Assembly: GCF_900155685.1 (NCBI RefSeq) | Contig: NZ_LT732548.1 | Span: 2,473,466 to 2,537,465 of the forward strand | Direction: 5' to 3' | Length of the DNA: 64,000 nt | Origin: Paenibacillus bouchesdurhonensis | GTDB lineage: Bacteria > Bacillota > Bacilli > Paenibacillales > Paenibacillaceae | Part shown: piece by piece, positions 8,518 through 18,600 of the stretch | Layout: every line of letters begins with the position of its first letter | Numbering within the stretch: position 1 is the first letter of the stretch | Notes under the pieces: model-generated | Database searches by the model: none | Seen by the model: the letters and a program-made list of their open reading frames with translations, nothing else | What the model was told of the DNA's origin: nothing | Program-made: the position numbers and the translations under genes

Positions 8518-9672
8518 TTAAATTTTAATACGCATGGTAACCGTGGCATTGTTGATACCAACTCCCAGGTGGGTTACGTTTATCCGAAAAAAATCACCAG
8601 GTTCGACTTCATAGCTGGCCAAGACCATACCTTTATCGTCTAGATGGGAATTGGGCTCAAAGCGCATTCTACGAGAGGTAATTTCCGTCCAATTAATTAA
8701 ATTTCGAGACTTTTCAATTGATAGTTCTGTTCTTGTTTCTCCTGCTGAAATACAAAAGCCATCCACCGCAACAATTTCTCCCTTGAAGGGAAATGGGGTG
8801 AATGGCATATCTTGAATCCCTTGCGCCATATCTGACAGGCAGAACACTAGGACTCGATCTTTTAGCTCTACTGGAAATGATTTTAACTTTAAATGCTCCG
8901 CAACGGACATGAGCCCATCTTTATGCTCAGTAACCACTTGAAGATTTGATCCAAAAATATCAATGAGCACCCAGTGATTGCCATCAAATCGATATCGCTT
9001 GCCATCTCGTGTGGTCTGAACAATCCAGCCGACAGAAGGGTGGGGGTAGGTCGTATAAATATCCTGCTCACGATCAACAGGTTCTTTCCAAACAAGCCTA
9101 GTTGTATCATAGGCATCTAAGGCCAAATCTCTTGCAGCATCGGCTTCTTGGGCGGCTCGATTGGCATTATCTGTAGCTTTCTCGGACTTATCAATCACGA
9201 TCCTTGTTTCGGAAATCAAATCTTCAACACGTTTTATTAATGAAGTATTTTCTTTTATTTTTATTTCTATTTCTACTATGTAGTCTTGCAATGTAATAAC
9301 CACGTCAGGATTTCTTCTAACCATGGCATAGATACGCGAGGCTGGATACATGATTAATCCACGGCCTTTGTATCGGCACAGAAGAGATGTTCCTTCATTT
9401 TTAGGATGAAATTGAATGATACCAATGGAATAATGAACGAGAAATTCATTTTCCTTAAGCTCTTTTCTTCGTTCATAGACTTCCTGATCAATCTCTATCA
9501 GTCCAGAAATTTGAACTCTGTCTCGCAGTGAAGGTATCTCAAAAAGAGTAATAATACCATTCACAACAGGCAAGGAGTCTGCACGATCTTTATAGGGATC
9601 GTCGTCCGTACCTTTTCTGTAAATGATAGTTAAAGGGTCATTGTATTGTAGCTGTGTTACTAAATCTGGCAA
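8518..9672 (-). CDS. Baseplate/upper-fibre protein with coiled coil
   Basis: 384 aa, starting at TTG nine nt after GAGGAGGTG. Residues ~1-125 form an N-terminal domain ending in QFHPKNEGTSLLCRYKGRG and YPASRIYAM, a pattern seen in baseplate upper proteins. Residues ~130-195 are a heptad-rich coiled coil (IEIEIKIKENTSLIKRVEDL, RAAQEADAARDLALDAYDTT). A central KEPVDREQDIYTTYPHPSVG and GKRYRFDGNHWVLID segment resembles the small WV repeats of tail fibres. The C-terminal half is beta-rich. It probably links the tail tip to fibres. Family assignment is tentative. Confidence 0.65.
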   Translation of the reverse strand: MPDLVTQLQYNDPLTIIYRKGTDDDPYKDRADSLPVVNGIITLFEIPSLRDRVQISGLIEIDQEVYERRKELKENEFLVHYSIGIIQFHPKNEGTSLLCRYKGRGLIMYPASRIYAMVRRNPDVVITLQDYIVEIEIKIKENTSLIKRVEDLISETRIVIDKSEKATDNANRAAQEADAARDLALDAYDTTRLVWKEPVDREQDIYTTYPHPSVGWIVQTTRDGKRYRFDGNHWVLIDIFGSNLQVVTEHKDGLMSVAEHLKLKSFPVELKDRVLVFCLSDMAQGIQDMPFTPFPFKGEIVAVDGFCISAGETRTELSIEKSRNLINWTEITSRRMRFEPNSHLDDKGMVLASYEVEPGDFFRINVTHLGVGINNATVTMRIKI

Positions 9673-9691
9673 TATTCCACCTCCTCTCTAA

Positions 9692-10327
9692 TTACAGCAA
9701 TGTATATTGGTATCTGAACTTGATGTCAGCATTGCCGCTTACACGAAGCACATTTTTCCCAGGAGGGAAGTTTAGATAGTTGTCATTGAAATCTTTGTAT
9801 CTATAAGTAACTGCCAATGTGGTTTCAATGTCTTGGTTTTCATTGTCTACATAAACTGTTTCCCCATCAAGCAGATTAGTAAAGGCAAATTCCTCATTGC
9901 TATGAGTGATGTTTTGAATACTGAAATCACCATTTCCCAGTTTAGTAATCCAAATTTCTGGCTTGCAATTTAAATCACCTTTATTATCAAAAACAAGCAC
10001 AGGTTCGAAGAAAAAAGTGATTTTTTTAAATTTCGGTTTAATGCTATAAGAATTAGACTTCATGATGACTCGATACATAATGTATGTCCCATGTAGCGGT
10101 GTATCCTCGTTAACTTCAGGGATTTGCCCCCCATTGGTGCAAGCTCGCCATTCCGTCCAGTTAACAGCGTCAAAGCTTAGTCGGGTCTGTACTACAATCT
10201 GGCTGCCCCCAGGAGTGCTGCTTTCCCAAGAAACTTTGCTTAAGGCTCCATCTGCTTGCAACGGAATTAAAATAGAAGGGGAGGTGTATATGCCTTGTAG
10301 GTTTAAAAGAGATATCCATCTAGCCAT
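9692..10327 (-). CDS. Tail protein with Dit C-terminal-like domain
   Basis: 211 aa, ATG start (MARWISLLNLQG). Residues ~10-110 form a beta domain (SWESSTPGGSQIVVQTRLS, WTEWRACTNGG). Residues ~120-211 resemble the C-terminal domain of siphovirus distal tail (Dit) proteins: DGDFSIQ-like strand, LLDGETVYVDNENQ, YRYKDFNDNYLNFPPGKNVL, RVSGNADIKFRYQY. A separate gene at 10990 carries the Dit N-terminal part, so the two halves seem to be in different polypeptides. Likely part of the tail-tip hub. Confidence 0.6.
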   Translation of the reverse strand: MARWISLLNLQGIYTSPSILIPLQADGALSKVSWESSTPGGSQIVVQTRLSFDAVNWTEWRACTNGGQIPEVNEDTPLHGTYIMYRVIMKSNSYSIKPKFKKITFFFEPVLVFDNKGDLNCKPEIWITKLGNGDFSIQNITHSNEEFAFTNLLDGETVYVDNENQDIETTLAVTYRYKDFNDNYLNFPPGKNVLRVSGNADIKFRYQYTLL

Positions 10328-10337
10328 AAATCATCAC

Positions 10338-10976
10338 CTACTCTATTTTCCCGAATGGTCTGTACAGTGCTGCAACGCCAGATTCTTGCCATTTAGCTAT
10401 TTTATAGCCATGCCAGACAGCGTTTTTGTCATAAGTTGTTGCACCATCAACTAGGCTCCACACTGGCTCAACATCACCTGACTCACCAGCTTGAATACAA
10501 ACGTAGAATCGTCCATTGTCAATTGTAGGCAGAGCAATGTCATTTACCTGATATAAGTGATTTACATTCCATGTATTTGCCCCTCTAGTATCTTGCACTT
10601 GCCCTTGGTCAGAAACGGGGAAGATGGGTTCGATTAAGCCAGAATATCCACTTTGAATACAAGTGTAATAATGGCCGTTATCATTTTTCGGAACGGTATG
10701 CGAACCATTGGCATAATACTTTAACTTCTCCCAAATAGGAGCTGCTTTTCCAGTCCGAATATTTACCCAGCCGATGTGTCCACCAATCGACAACTGATTA
10801 GCATACAATATATGTTTTGCAGGCCAGTCACCGGATAGGGGAGGGGAGTCGGCATAATCAGCAGAGATATCATCAAGTATCTGAAAATTTTGAGCTATTG
10901 CATCGATGCTCGAGCCAATCTCATCATTTGCCCAATCGGGCTTCACCAAGCCTAATTTAGTAGTGGTAGTTGCCAT
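10338..10976 (-). CDS. Tail fibre protein with duplicated HYYTCIQSG motif
   Basis: 212 aa, ATG. The N-terminus (TTTTKLGLVKPDWANDEIGS, IDAIAQNFQILDD) is the well-known start of many phage tail fibres that attach to the baseplate. Two copies of a carbohydrate-binding-like repeat follow at ~85-125 and ~140-180 (GHYYTCIQSGYSGLIEPIFP and GRFYVCIQAGESGDVEPVW). It follows the Dit-like gene by 13 nt. Role inferred from the attachment motif and position. Confidence 0.7.
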   Translation of the reverse strand: MATTTTKLGLVKPDWANDEIGSSIDAIAQNFQILDDISADYADSPPLSGDWPAKHILYANQLSIGGHIGWVNIRTGKAAPIWEKLKYYANGSHTVPKNDNGHYYTCIQSGYSGLIEPIFPVSDQGQVQDTRGANTWNVNHLYQVNDIALPTIDNGRFYVCIQAGESGDVEPVWSLVDGATTYDKNAVWHGYKIAKWQESGVAALYRPFGKIE

Positions 10977-10989
10977 CTTAACTCCTTTC

Positions 10990-11622
10990 TCATATTAGCA
11001 GCTGATCCAGTTCAGTCCACTTCATGTCGTATGAAAAGTCGCTCCATTTTGTTCGTTGAGGATTGAGAATCAGTCCGCCGTCGGTATCGGAAATCAATGA
11101 TAGTTTCTCTCCCTGAGAGAAATTCGTTATGGTATTCATATGACTGCTTTTATCCCATTTGTACAACTGCGATGTTCGGGTTGGAGCGTATGCATACGGA
11201 CTATCGCATCGGAAAGTAAGATTTAAGTAGCCCTGTGACAGACCATTGTGAACCAAGGTAGGATCGTCAATTACAAGTGCATAATAAATGCGCTCTGGAT
11301 CTCTTCCAATATCGTTGGTAAAATAAAGCTCTTGGTAGTAGTCGTGCTCGGTGAGCCATCTAGTTACTTCACGTAGCTTCTGAGAATCCCAGTGATTCTT
11401 GAAGGCGAATGAAACGTTAAACCTTAATGGATCTTTCTCAATGCTTTGAAAATAGGGCTGATCTCTTCCTTTGATGGAAACCTCATGAATCTCACGGCTT
11501 GCCACCAAAGGTTCTTCTGCCATTCCGCCGCTGCTAAGGCTGACATTTAATATGTCGAACTCTGCGGACACTCTGCCAGCGTATGAAAAATATAACGAAT
11601 CCCGAATTGTGATTTTGAACAC
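10990..11622 (-). CDS. Dit-like distal tail protein, N-terminal domain
   Basis: 210 aa. It starts at GTG beside AAAGGAG; the spacing is tight, so the start is uncertain. The sequence resembles the N-terminal ring-forming domain of SPP1-type Dit: EFDILNVSLSSGGMAEEPLV, SIKGRDQPYFQSIEKDPLRF, AFKNHWDSQKLREVTRWL and the long 'YYALVIDDPTLVHNG' strand. The usual receptor-facing C-terminal half is short or absent. Downstream of tape-measure and Tal genes this position fits a hub ring at the tail tip. Confidence 0.65.
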   Translation of the reverse strand: MFKITIRDSLYFSYAGRVSAEFDILNVSLSSGGMAEEPLVASREIHEVSIKGRDQPYFQSIEKDPLRFNVSFAFKNHWDSQKLREVTRWLTEHDYYQELYFTNDIGRDPERIYYALVIDDPTLVHNGLSQGYLNLTFRCDSPYAYAPTRTSQLYKWDKSSHMNTITNFSQGEKLSLISDTDGGLILNPQRTKWSDFSYDMKWTELDQLLI

Positions 11623-11667
11623 CTCCTTTCCTGGACTTAAAAGATTGGATTTTGAAATATTTTATTC

Positions 11668-12138
11668 TTAACTGTTGAATTTCATCTTATCGCTGCCTGT
11701 TTTGATGGTAGTTATCGTCCCTAAGCAGGTTTCAACGGTTGAGCCGATTAAGGCGATGGACTTGCCATTCAGTTTTCCTCTGTTGCTGCCTGAAATGATT
11801 TTGCCTTGGCCGCTGCCTTGTGCAGCGGAAGTTGCAATATATCTGTACCTTCTGGTATCTGAAGGGATAGGGGGAAAAGCAGTCCATGATTCAGAAGTTT
11901 TATCACCGACTTTAGCAACATTTACTCCAGAAACTTTCATATTTGAAATGGTGGCAACTACCGTCCCTGTTATCTTAGCTCCGGTACTGTCAGGACGATC
12001 GTAAACCCAATCACCACCACCAGAATTCCCATTTTCATCTGGCCCCCATGGTTCAACATATCTTTCTATGTCATAAGTTACATGTCCAGGCTTTATAACC
12101 TCATAAATCTCCGAGCCATGAATAGCCACACCTGGCAT
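11668..12138 (-). CDS. PAAR-like tail tip protein
   Basis: 156 aa, ATG at 12138 (MPGVAIHGSEIYEV) behind GAGGTGATT. The C-terminal ~100 residues show the repeated small-strand pattern of PAAR-type spike tips: KITGTVVATISNMKVSGVNV, AKVGDKTSESW, GQGKIISGSNRGKLNGKSIA, LIGSTVETCLGTITTIKTGS. Such proteins cap a central spike in contractile and some long-tailed systems. It lies between the Tal-like protein and the Dit-like protein, a sensible place for a tip component. Assignment by pattern only. Confidence 0.55.
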   Translation of the reverse strand: MPGVAIHGSEIYEVIKPGHVTYDIERYVEPWGPDENGNSGGGDWVYDRPDSTGAKITGTVVATISNMKVSGVNVAKVGDKTSESWTAFPPIPSDTRRYRYIATSAAQGSGQGKIISGSNRGKLNGKSIALIGSTVETCLGTITTIKTGSDKMKFNS

Positions 12139-12154
12139 AATAATCACCTCATTG

Positions 12155-15100
12155 CTATGAAAATATATATTCCGTACCGGTTAAGTTAATCGTACCAGTT
12201 GACTCGATTTTGATATGATGAGCCTGGATCGTAACATGTCCTTGGCCATCCGATTGAATCGTAATGCCGTTGTCGGCCAGATCAATGCTTCTTTCGATCG
12301 CCGAACCACTGGAATGATAGGAAGTTTTTAATCCGCCGTCATATTTGTCGATCAGCGATTTTCCGCCAGAAGTATCATTTCCATCCCCGATGCCCATACG
12401 AATGAATGGAGTAGCATTAGGCCTGGTGTCGTTAAGTCCGATGACCATTTTATCCTTCTCCTCCATGTCATAAGTCATGACCGGCCAATTCGTTACTTCT
12501 GTTGTCATTTGTCCGCTTTGCGAGGCATTGATCCAATAGAGCAGTCTGCCGTCCGGGAGCGACTTGTGCACGGCAGAACCAGGTTTAATGTTACCTCTAA
12601 TGAACTTTTGCGTATGGCCGTCAATCCGAATATAATCCATTGCTCTTTCTCGGATCGCACCGGTCAAGGTAGTCATCCGAGATGCCGTCAGATCGGTGAC
12701 GAAGCCGTCCGTTGCAGTTACAATGTTGGCGGATAGCAGATCCGTGTCAATGGCTCCGGCGCCTACGATATCCCAGTTGTTCATGAAAATCTTCTTTTGT
12801 TCGCTATCGATCAATAGTTTATTGTTCCCATCAGTAACAATTAATTTCTTGAACTTCGCCGTACCATCCATGGCTATGCTTGCGATGGCATCGTTAAATT
12901 GTTCCGCTCCAAACCACAGTCCATGATCAGGATACATCTTGATAACCCCGCCAAGGGCATCACGCAACACGAGGGAGGAGCCTTCAATGTGACCATCTTT
13001 GAATAGCGAGTTTTTTATTTCAGCGTTATTAGCGAATAAAGAATCCAGCCAACAGTTTCCGTGCATGTCTACACGAAAAGGGGCGTAATCCCAAATGCTC
13101 GCGCCCACGCTTATCCCATTGCGGTCTGCAATGAACACTCGCTCATCTTCACCAACCCGCAGATTGCCAATCATATATAAATCCCCGTCCGTGGAGGTGT
13201 AGAGCGTTTTTTGGAATGAACCATTCCGGTTTCGTTCCAGCACAAGACCTTCGTCGGCGGTAATATTCACCCGGTTCAGAATTGTTGTGTTGTTGCAGTC
13301 CGTTGGAGAAGCATAACGATTTACGAAAATACCGAACTTATCCGGGGATTCGGACAGTAAGCCAAGCTTGAGAACTTCCCTGCCACAGCGGTCATCGATC
13401 ATGAGCCGAGAGCCTTCAATCGTAAAAACTCCCGTCGTATCGCCGATGACGACCCTTTGTCCGAGGATGATTTTACCAAGCACCATTTCGGCAATCACGC
13501 CGTCGGGGGAGATAGCCGTCTCGTACTTCAATCCGCCAGAACGCGTCAAGCCCAATACACCATGGGTTGCGCGCAGAAATCTCAGAGGATCATTAGGATC
13601 GATGATCGTAATGCCTTTGCGGTCGATCACGACGTGTTCATTGGAGGCCATATTGATATCATTGGTGACCTTGTTCCAAAAATTCTCGAACAACTGCGAC
13701 ATTTCGGACACATCGACGATGGCTTTGCCCCATTTATGCTTGCTGGCGTCGACGATGATATTCGTATTGGTCGAGTTCTGGATGAATTTCTCCATATCCT
13801 TGCTGTCATCGCTGACGTCTTTAATGTTGGATAGGGTAAGGCTGATTTCTTGTCCTTCATAGTCGTAGCTGATACTTACAATTCGCGCCGTGACATAGGT
13901 AGCCGTAGGTTCATACTTGATATTTACAAAATCGCCAAGTACAAGTTTGTGCCAATTGCGCTGCTCGCCGACGATTTCTAGAAAGTTCACGATATCGATG
14001 TCGATCGAAAGCTGAGGCTGCTGGAGCTCTCGCAGCTTTTCTTGAGCCGCCTCATAAAGATCATGTTCGTTGACGTACACATCGTCACTGAACTCGCGCT
14101 CTATTACGAACTCGTTCAGCTCCTGAAGCTGAGCAGGGGAGAAGTTGTTGTCGGCTGCTAAAACAACTTGAAGTGCATCGATTTGATTTTGGATATCGTC
14201 GATTTGATCCATCTTGTTGTTGATTTCAATTTCCTTTAGCCGCAGCTGATTTTCCTTGTGATCCAGGCTGTATCTCTCCACGATGTCCTGCTCGTTGCCT
14301 GGGCCGTTCCATTCATCGAGGCTAATATTGGCTACTTGAATGAATACCCCCGTGTTGCCCCCTTGGAGCGCAACTTGAATTGAGGCGATGTCCTTCACTT
14401 TGCCAAGCATAGCCCATTGTCCAGATGGCAGGCTCCGAAGCTGCCCATTTAGGTAGACAGATAAACCTGATGTGTTGTCGGCTTTGATCAAAATGGCATA
14501 GGCATAAGTGCTGTTTACTTCAAAAGTGTGCGAGGAACTTCCGCTATGCGCATATTTTTCGAAAAACATTTTTCCATCAAACTGCTGGCTTAGCATTGTG
14601 CCTGTTATGACTTTCTCGTTGTTCTTGAGCCTATTATGGTCAATGTCTAATTGAGTCAGCTCATCTTCATATACTTGCCGCTGCTTAATGTAGCCTTCAA
14701 TCAAGCCTGTCTTCGATTTCACAAGCTCTTCGTAGTCGAGCAGGGCGTGACAGAGGGAGTCGCTCATATGGAATGAAGAAGAGAGGACCGTTTGCTGGTC
14801 ATTTCTTCTAAATGGGTATACAAAGTAGCTAAAGTTCTCAATGTATCCCTGACCCGTAGGATTGACGTGATGGATCGTTAAATCGTCTTTGCCTTTGGCC
14901 GTAAGCCTGGTCACCATTTGATCAGCCGAGGTTTGTTTATTCATGCTTTTGAGATATTTGCCGAAGCTGAACGTAAGGCCTCGATTAAGGCCGAACAATT
15001 CCGGCTTTTTGAAGCTAACGGTTTTTGCGTCCGTATTAAACTCGACGATGGCATTATATTTGTCGGCAATCGAATAAATAGCGTCCAGAACCGTACTCGA

Positions 15101-15652
15101 CTGGAACTCGAAAGCGCGGTAGGCCAGGTCGAAATCGGCATCGATATAGTCGATATCCCATACGGTATTAGCCAGCATATCCGTCAGCACCTGCCGGCAA
15201 TAGTAGGCTTCGACGCTATAGCTCTTGATCATCTTATCTGTCAGCATGTGATAGGTAGAATAACACTTTACCGTCATGCTTTCTTGATCGTTCTCCGAAG
15301 CTTGGGAAAGACTGACCACGATAAACCAGTCGATTTTTCGGCCGCGAACCACTTTGATTAAATATCTCTCGCGGATGAGCTCGGCATATTTATTTTTGAT
15401 CAGCTTATGATGAATATCGATTTGCAAAGGGATGGTGAATTCTAGTTCTCCTACCTGGTTTAGCGGCTCCTGGATGGAATCATTATAAATATGTTTCAGC
15501 TTGCCAATGATTTCCCGGTTTGGTTTGCAGAGAAAATACTGCGGTTGTATCGGCTTTAAGTTGTAATCGATCTCTCCGAGCACGTGGATATAACCTCCTA
15601 AATCGCAAAAAGCAGAGCGGGCCTTCGGATGGGAAAGCGGCTCTGCCAGCAT
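12155..15652 (-). CDS. Tal-like tail hub / tail endopeptidase-type protein
   Basis: 1165 aa, ATG overlapping the end of the tape-measure gene by position (stop at 15654). Residues ~40-360 look like the gp27/Tal fold of 'prophage tail' proteins: PNREIIGKLKHIYNDSIQEP, LNQVGELEFTIPLQID, RERYLIKVVRGRKIDWFIV, YSTYHMLTDKMIKSYSVEAY. A long helical region follows (~430-560, with an NQLRLKEIEINNKMDQIDDI stretch), then a repetitive C-terminal half (VVIGDTTGVFTIEGSRLMID, QKKIFMNNWDIVGAGAIDTD) ending in short gp5-like strands (SDGQGHVTIQAHHIKIESTG). It should form the hub closing the tail tube and carrying the tip and fibres. No catalytic motif was identified. Confidence 0.75.
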   Translation of the reverse strand: MLAEPLSHPKARSAFCDLGGYIHVLGEIDYNLKPIQPQYFLCKPNREIIGKLKHIYNDSIQEPLNQVGELEFTIPLQIDIHHKLIKNKYAELIRERYLIKVVRGRKIDWFIVVSLSQASENDQESMTVKCYSTYHMLTDKMIKSYSVEAYYCRQVLTDMLANTVWDIDYIDADFDLAYRAFEFQSSTVLDAIYSIADKYNAIVEFNTDAKTVSFKKPELFGLNRGLTFSFGKYLKSMNKQTSADQMVTRLTAKGKDDLTIHHVNPTGQGYIENFSYFVYPFRRNDQQTVLSSSFHMSDSLCHALLDYEELVKSKTGLIEGYIKQRQVYEDELTQLDIDHNRLKNNEKVITGTMLSQQFDGKMFFEKYAHSGSSSHTFEVNSTYAYAILIKADNTSGLSVYLNGQLRSLPSGQWAMLGKVKDIASIQVALQGGNTGVFIQVANISLDEWNGPGNEQDIVERYSLDHKENQLRLKEIEINNKMDQIDDIQNQIDALQVVLAADNNFSPAQLQELNEFVIEREFSDDVYVNEHDLYEAAQEKLRELQQPQLSIDIDIVNFLEIVGEQRNWHKLVLGDFVNIKYEPTATYVTARIVSISYDYEGQEISLTLSNIKDVSDDSKDMEKFIQNSTNTNIIVDASKHKWGKAIVDVSEMSQLFENFWNKVTNDINMASNEHVVIDRKGITIIDPNDPLRFLRATHGVLGLTRSGGLKYETAISPDGVIAEMVLGKIILGQRVVIGDTTGVFTIEGSRLMIDDRCGREVLKLGLLSESPDKFGIFVNRYASPTDCNNTTILNRVNITADEGLVLERNRNGSFQKTLYTSTDGDLYMIGNLRVGEDERVFIADRNGISVGASIWDYAPFRVDMHGNCWLDSLFANNAEIKNSLFKDGHIEGSSLVLRDALGGVIKMYPDHGLWFGAEQFNDAIASIAMDGTAKFKKLIVTDGNNKLLIDSEQKKIFMNNWDIVGAGAIDTDLLSANIVTATDGFVTDLTASRMTTLTGAIRERAMDYIRIDGHTQKFIRGNIKPGSAVHKSLPDGRLLYWINASQSGQMTTEVTNWPVMTYDMEEKDKMVIGLNDTRPNATPFIRMGIGDGNDTSGGKSLIDKYDGGLKTSYHSSGSAIERSIDLADNGITIQSDGQGHVTIQAHHIKIESTGTINLTGTEYIFS

Positions 15653-15653
15653 A

Positions 15654-18600
15654 TCATTTTTTAAACGTTCCTTTCTTAATGGATCTGTTCATCGCGGATT
15701 CGAACTTGTTCAGCAGGCTGGTTCCCGTCTCGCGGTCATTGGCTTGAATGATAACAGTATCGATCGCGACACCTCCGCCAGAGACCGCCGGAACCGCATT
15801 GGCAGTGCTACTGGATGGAGAGAGGAGAGAGAGCTTCTTGGACATTTCGCCGGCAAAATTATAAACGAATTGCAGAGGATTATCCAAGACTACCTCGCCA
15901 GTTTTGAGAATGCCTAATTCTTCGTTAGGCTTCAGGGTGCTCTTTATTTTTTCCCACCAGGTTTGAGTCGTGGTTCCAGCTACTCCGACTTCTCCGCCGT
16001 CATGGTATAATTGGACGTCATTTTTGTACCATATTCCGGTTTTGTCGTCGCGTGTAGCTCCAATCTGAGCTCCGAGCCGCAGGTTTTCTGCAGCAATCTC
16101 ATTTCTTCTGTTCTGATTTGTTGCTGCTGCCCATGCTTTACTGTTGCCTTCCATGATCCTAATTATTTCTTTTTCTTTATCTGTGAAAGAAGGGGAGACA
16201 GAAGAATTGTTGCTGCCAGCATTGTTACTGCTATTATTCGCCAAGGGGAAATTGAGCAGCTTCTCATAATCCATTTGCATAGCATAGTTCAGGTTCTCGA
16301 AAGCTTGGGAAGTATCGAAGGCATGGTTCTTTAGTATAGAGAAAAATGTATCATATTTGCCTTTTAGTTCAGCAAGAGTTGCTTCGACAACTTGAGCATC
16401 CTGGCTGAGCAGATTTTTCTTTATTTCATAAAAATACTTCTCGTTTTCGAGAATATCTTTATATTTTTGCTGCGTCTTCTCTTTCTCGCTATCGATCTTC
16501 TCGAGCGTATCTTTATGAAGATCGTCTTGATCTTTTTTGACCTTCTCTGTATATTTCTTGCGATCATCCAACTGATCCTGCAGGCCTTCTTTGGTGAGGG
16601 TTCTTTCACGCTCCAATTTATAGCGCTCGATCTCTTCATCCGCAGCATCCAGTTGCTCCTGCAGTTCTTTTCGTTTCGCTTTGCCCTCCATGGATTGATC
16701 CAGAGACCATTTGTTCAAGTTTTCCTGAATCTTTTGCCGCTCTTTGAGTTTTTTCTCCAGTTCGCTTTCATAATCATCGGAAGTGTTTTGACGGTCAAGC
16801 AGCTTGATTTGTTTATTGATATATTCTTCAAACCGCTTGTCTTCCTCGTCGATGTTTTGCATGAACTTTTCGTGTCTTTTGTTTTCCGCCTTGGTGCGTT
16901 CCTCAAGGGCATCCAGCTCCAGATCGCGCTTCGTTTCGATCATTTTCTTGAAGTTGGTGATGATCTGATCGGCGTAGGTTTCTCTGATATCCTGGATGGA
17001 ACGGTTATATTCATGGTTAGCAATGATTAAGCTATGCAGTTCTTTGGTTAATTCTTCTTTGGCTTTTGCTGACAGCTGTTCGCTTCGTAATTGCTGTTCA
17101 AGATATTTGATGGCTTCTTCATTAATGTCGATTTGCTGACTGGTTAGCGAAATTTGTGCAGACAGTTCTTTAGAGTATTCAGCTGAAATCTCATTTACCT
17201 GTGCCATTCTAGCCTTAGAAAGTTCAAGCTCTTGATTAACGCCGGAGGCTTTTTCGCTGAATTCATCAAGCTTGCTATTGATGATGCCGAGGTTTTTGCC
17301 GTTAATTTCTAGTGTAATATCATCGATTTCTTGTAATAGCTTTCGTAGATCGGCTTCAAAAAGTTCGGGTTCAAATCCTTTCGCATCAATTGTATTTTGG
17401 AACTCTTGATATTCCTTTTTTTTTATATCTCTCTTTTTAATTAAATTACCAACGACATCAGCTTCATATTTTCTCCAAACCTCAGAGTGATCAGAGTAAT
17501 TCGACTGGTTGAATTGAGATTTGTGAATATTGTCGTCTTCGATGTCTAGTAAATTTGCATAATAGGCGCGGACGCTTTCTAGATAATCCCGTTGTCCTTG
17601 ATAGATTTTAGCATTATTTTCCACTATCTCTTGAGCAGCCTGTTTGCCTGCTTCGTCGAGGTCTTTTTGCGCATGATCGCCACTTATCGGAGTGCTGCTG
17701 GAATAGCTGCTGTTAGTTACTCTTTTTGCACCTTGGTATTTTTCTGACCAATATTTGCTGTCCAATTTTTGAGTGCTTAACCCGCTATTGACACCCATCT
17801 GGATGAACTCGCCGTTACCCATATAAATACCGACGTGAGAATTATCTTTTCCCGTGGTATTAAAAAATACAAGATCCCCTCTTTGCAAATCTGCTTTATC
17901 GATCTTTGTACCTTGTTTGGCTTGTTCAGCAGCGGTACGAGGGAGGTTGATTCCTAAAAACTCATCGAACATTTCTTGTACGAATTGGGAGCAATCCGAC
18001 ACGGCTTGCTTCGTGAATTCCTCATAGGTTCCTTTGAACTTACCGGGAACTTGTTTATAAGTGAAAGTACCTTGTAAACTGGAAGCAGCCGATAGCATAT
18101 TATGGATAGGGTTACTAGACGAGCTGCTAGTTCCAGAACTATTAACTTCTTGTTTGACTGGCAGCAGCTTAGAAGGGTCTTTAACACCTTCTTCTAAAAG
18201 TCTATTTTTTTCAGCCAGTAACTTATTTTCAGCAATTATCGAATCACGATACTTTTGAGAATGCTTGGCGTATCGTTCACGCTGGTTGTTGACTTTTTTG
18301 ATTGCATCGTCAACGGCATTTATTTGCTGCTGAAGCCTTGAAAGGATCTCTGTCGTTTCTTTCAAGGTTTCTTTTGAATTTTTGGTTTCTTTTTCGTTTA
18401 ATTTTTGTGTCTTGGTAAGCTCATCGAGGGCAACTTGATATAACTTTAGTTTGAGAGTCTCGTCTTCAAGTTCAGATTCTAAACTATTTTGTATTGCAGA
18501 CGTTTTGCCAAATGACAGTTTTTCTGCTTGAAGATCAGTCATTGTACCATTTGCTACCTTAGCAGCATATGTCTCAATTAATGCCTGACGTTCTTCTTTG

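Noticed and set aside
13368..13862. 164-aa frame opposite the Tal-like gene
   Set aside because: Antisense shadow of a long, well-supported coding region.
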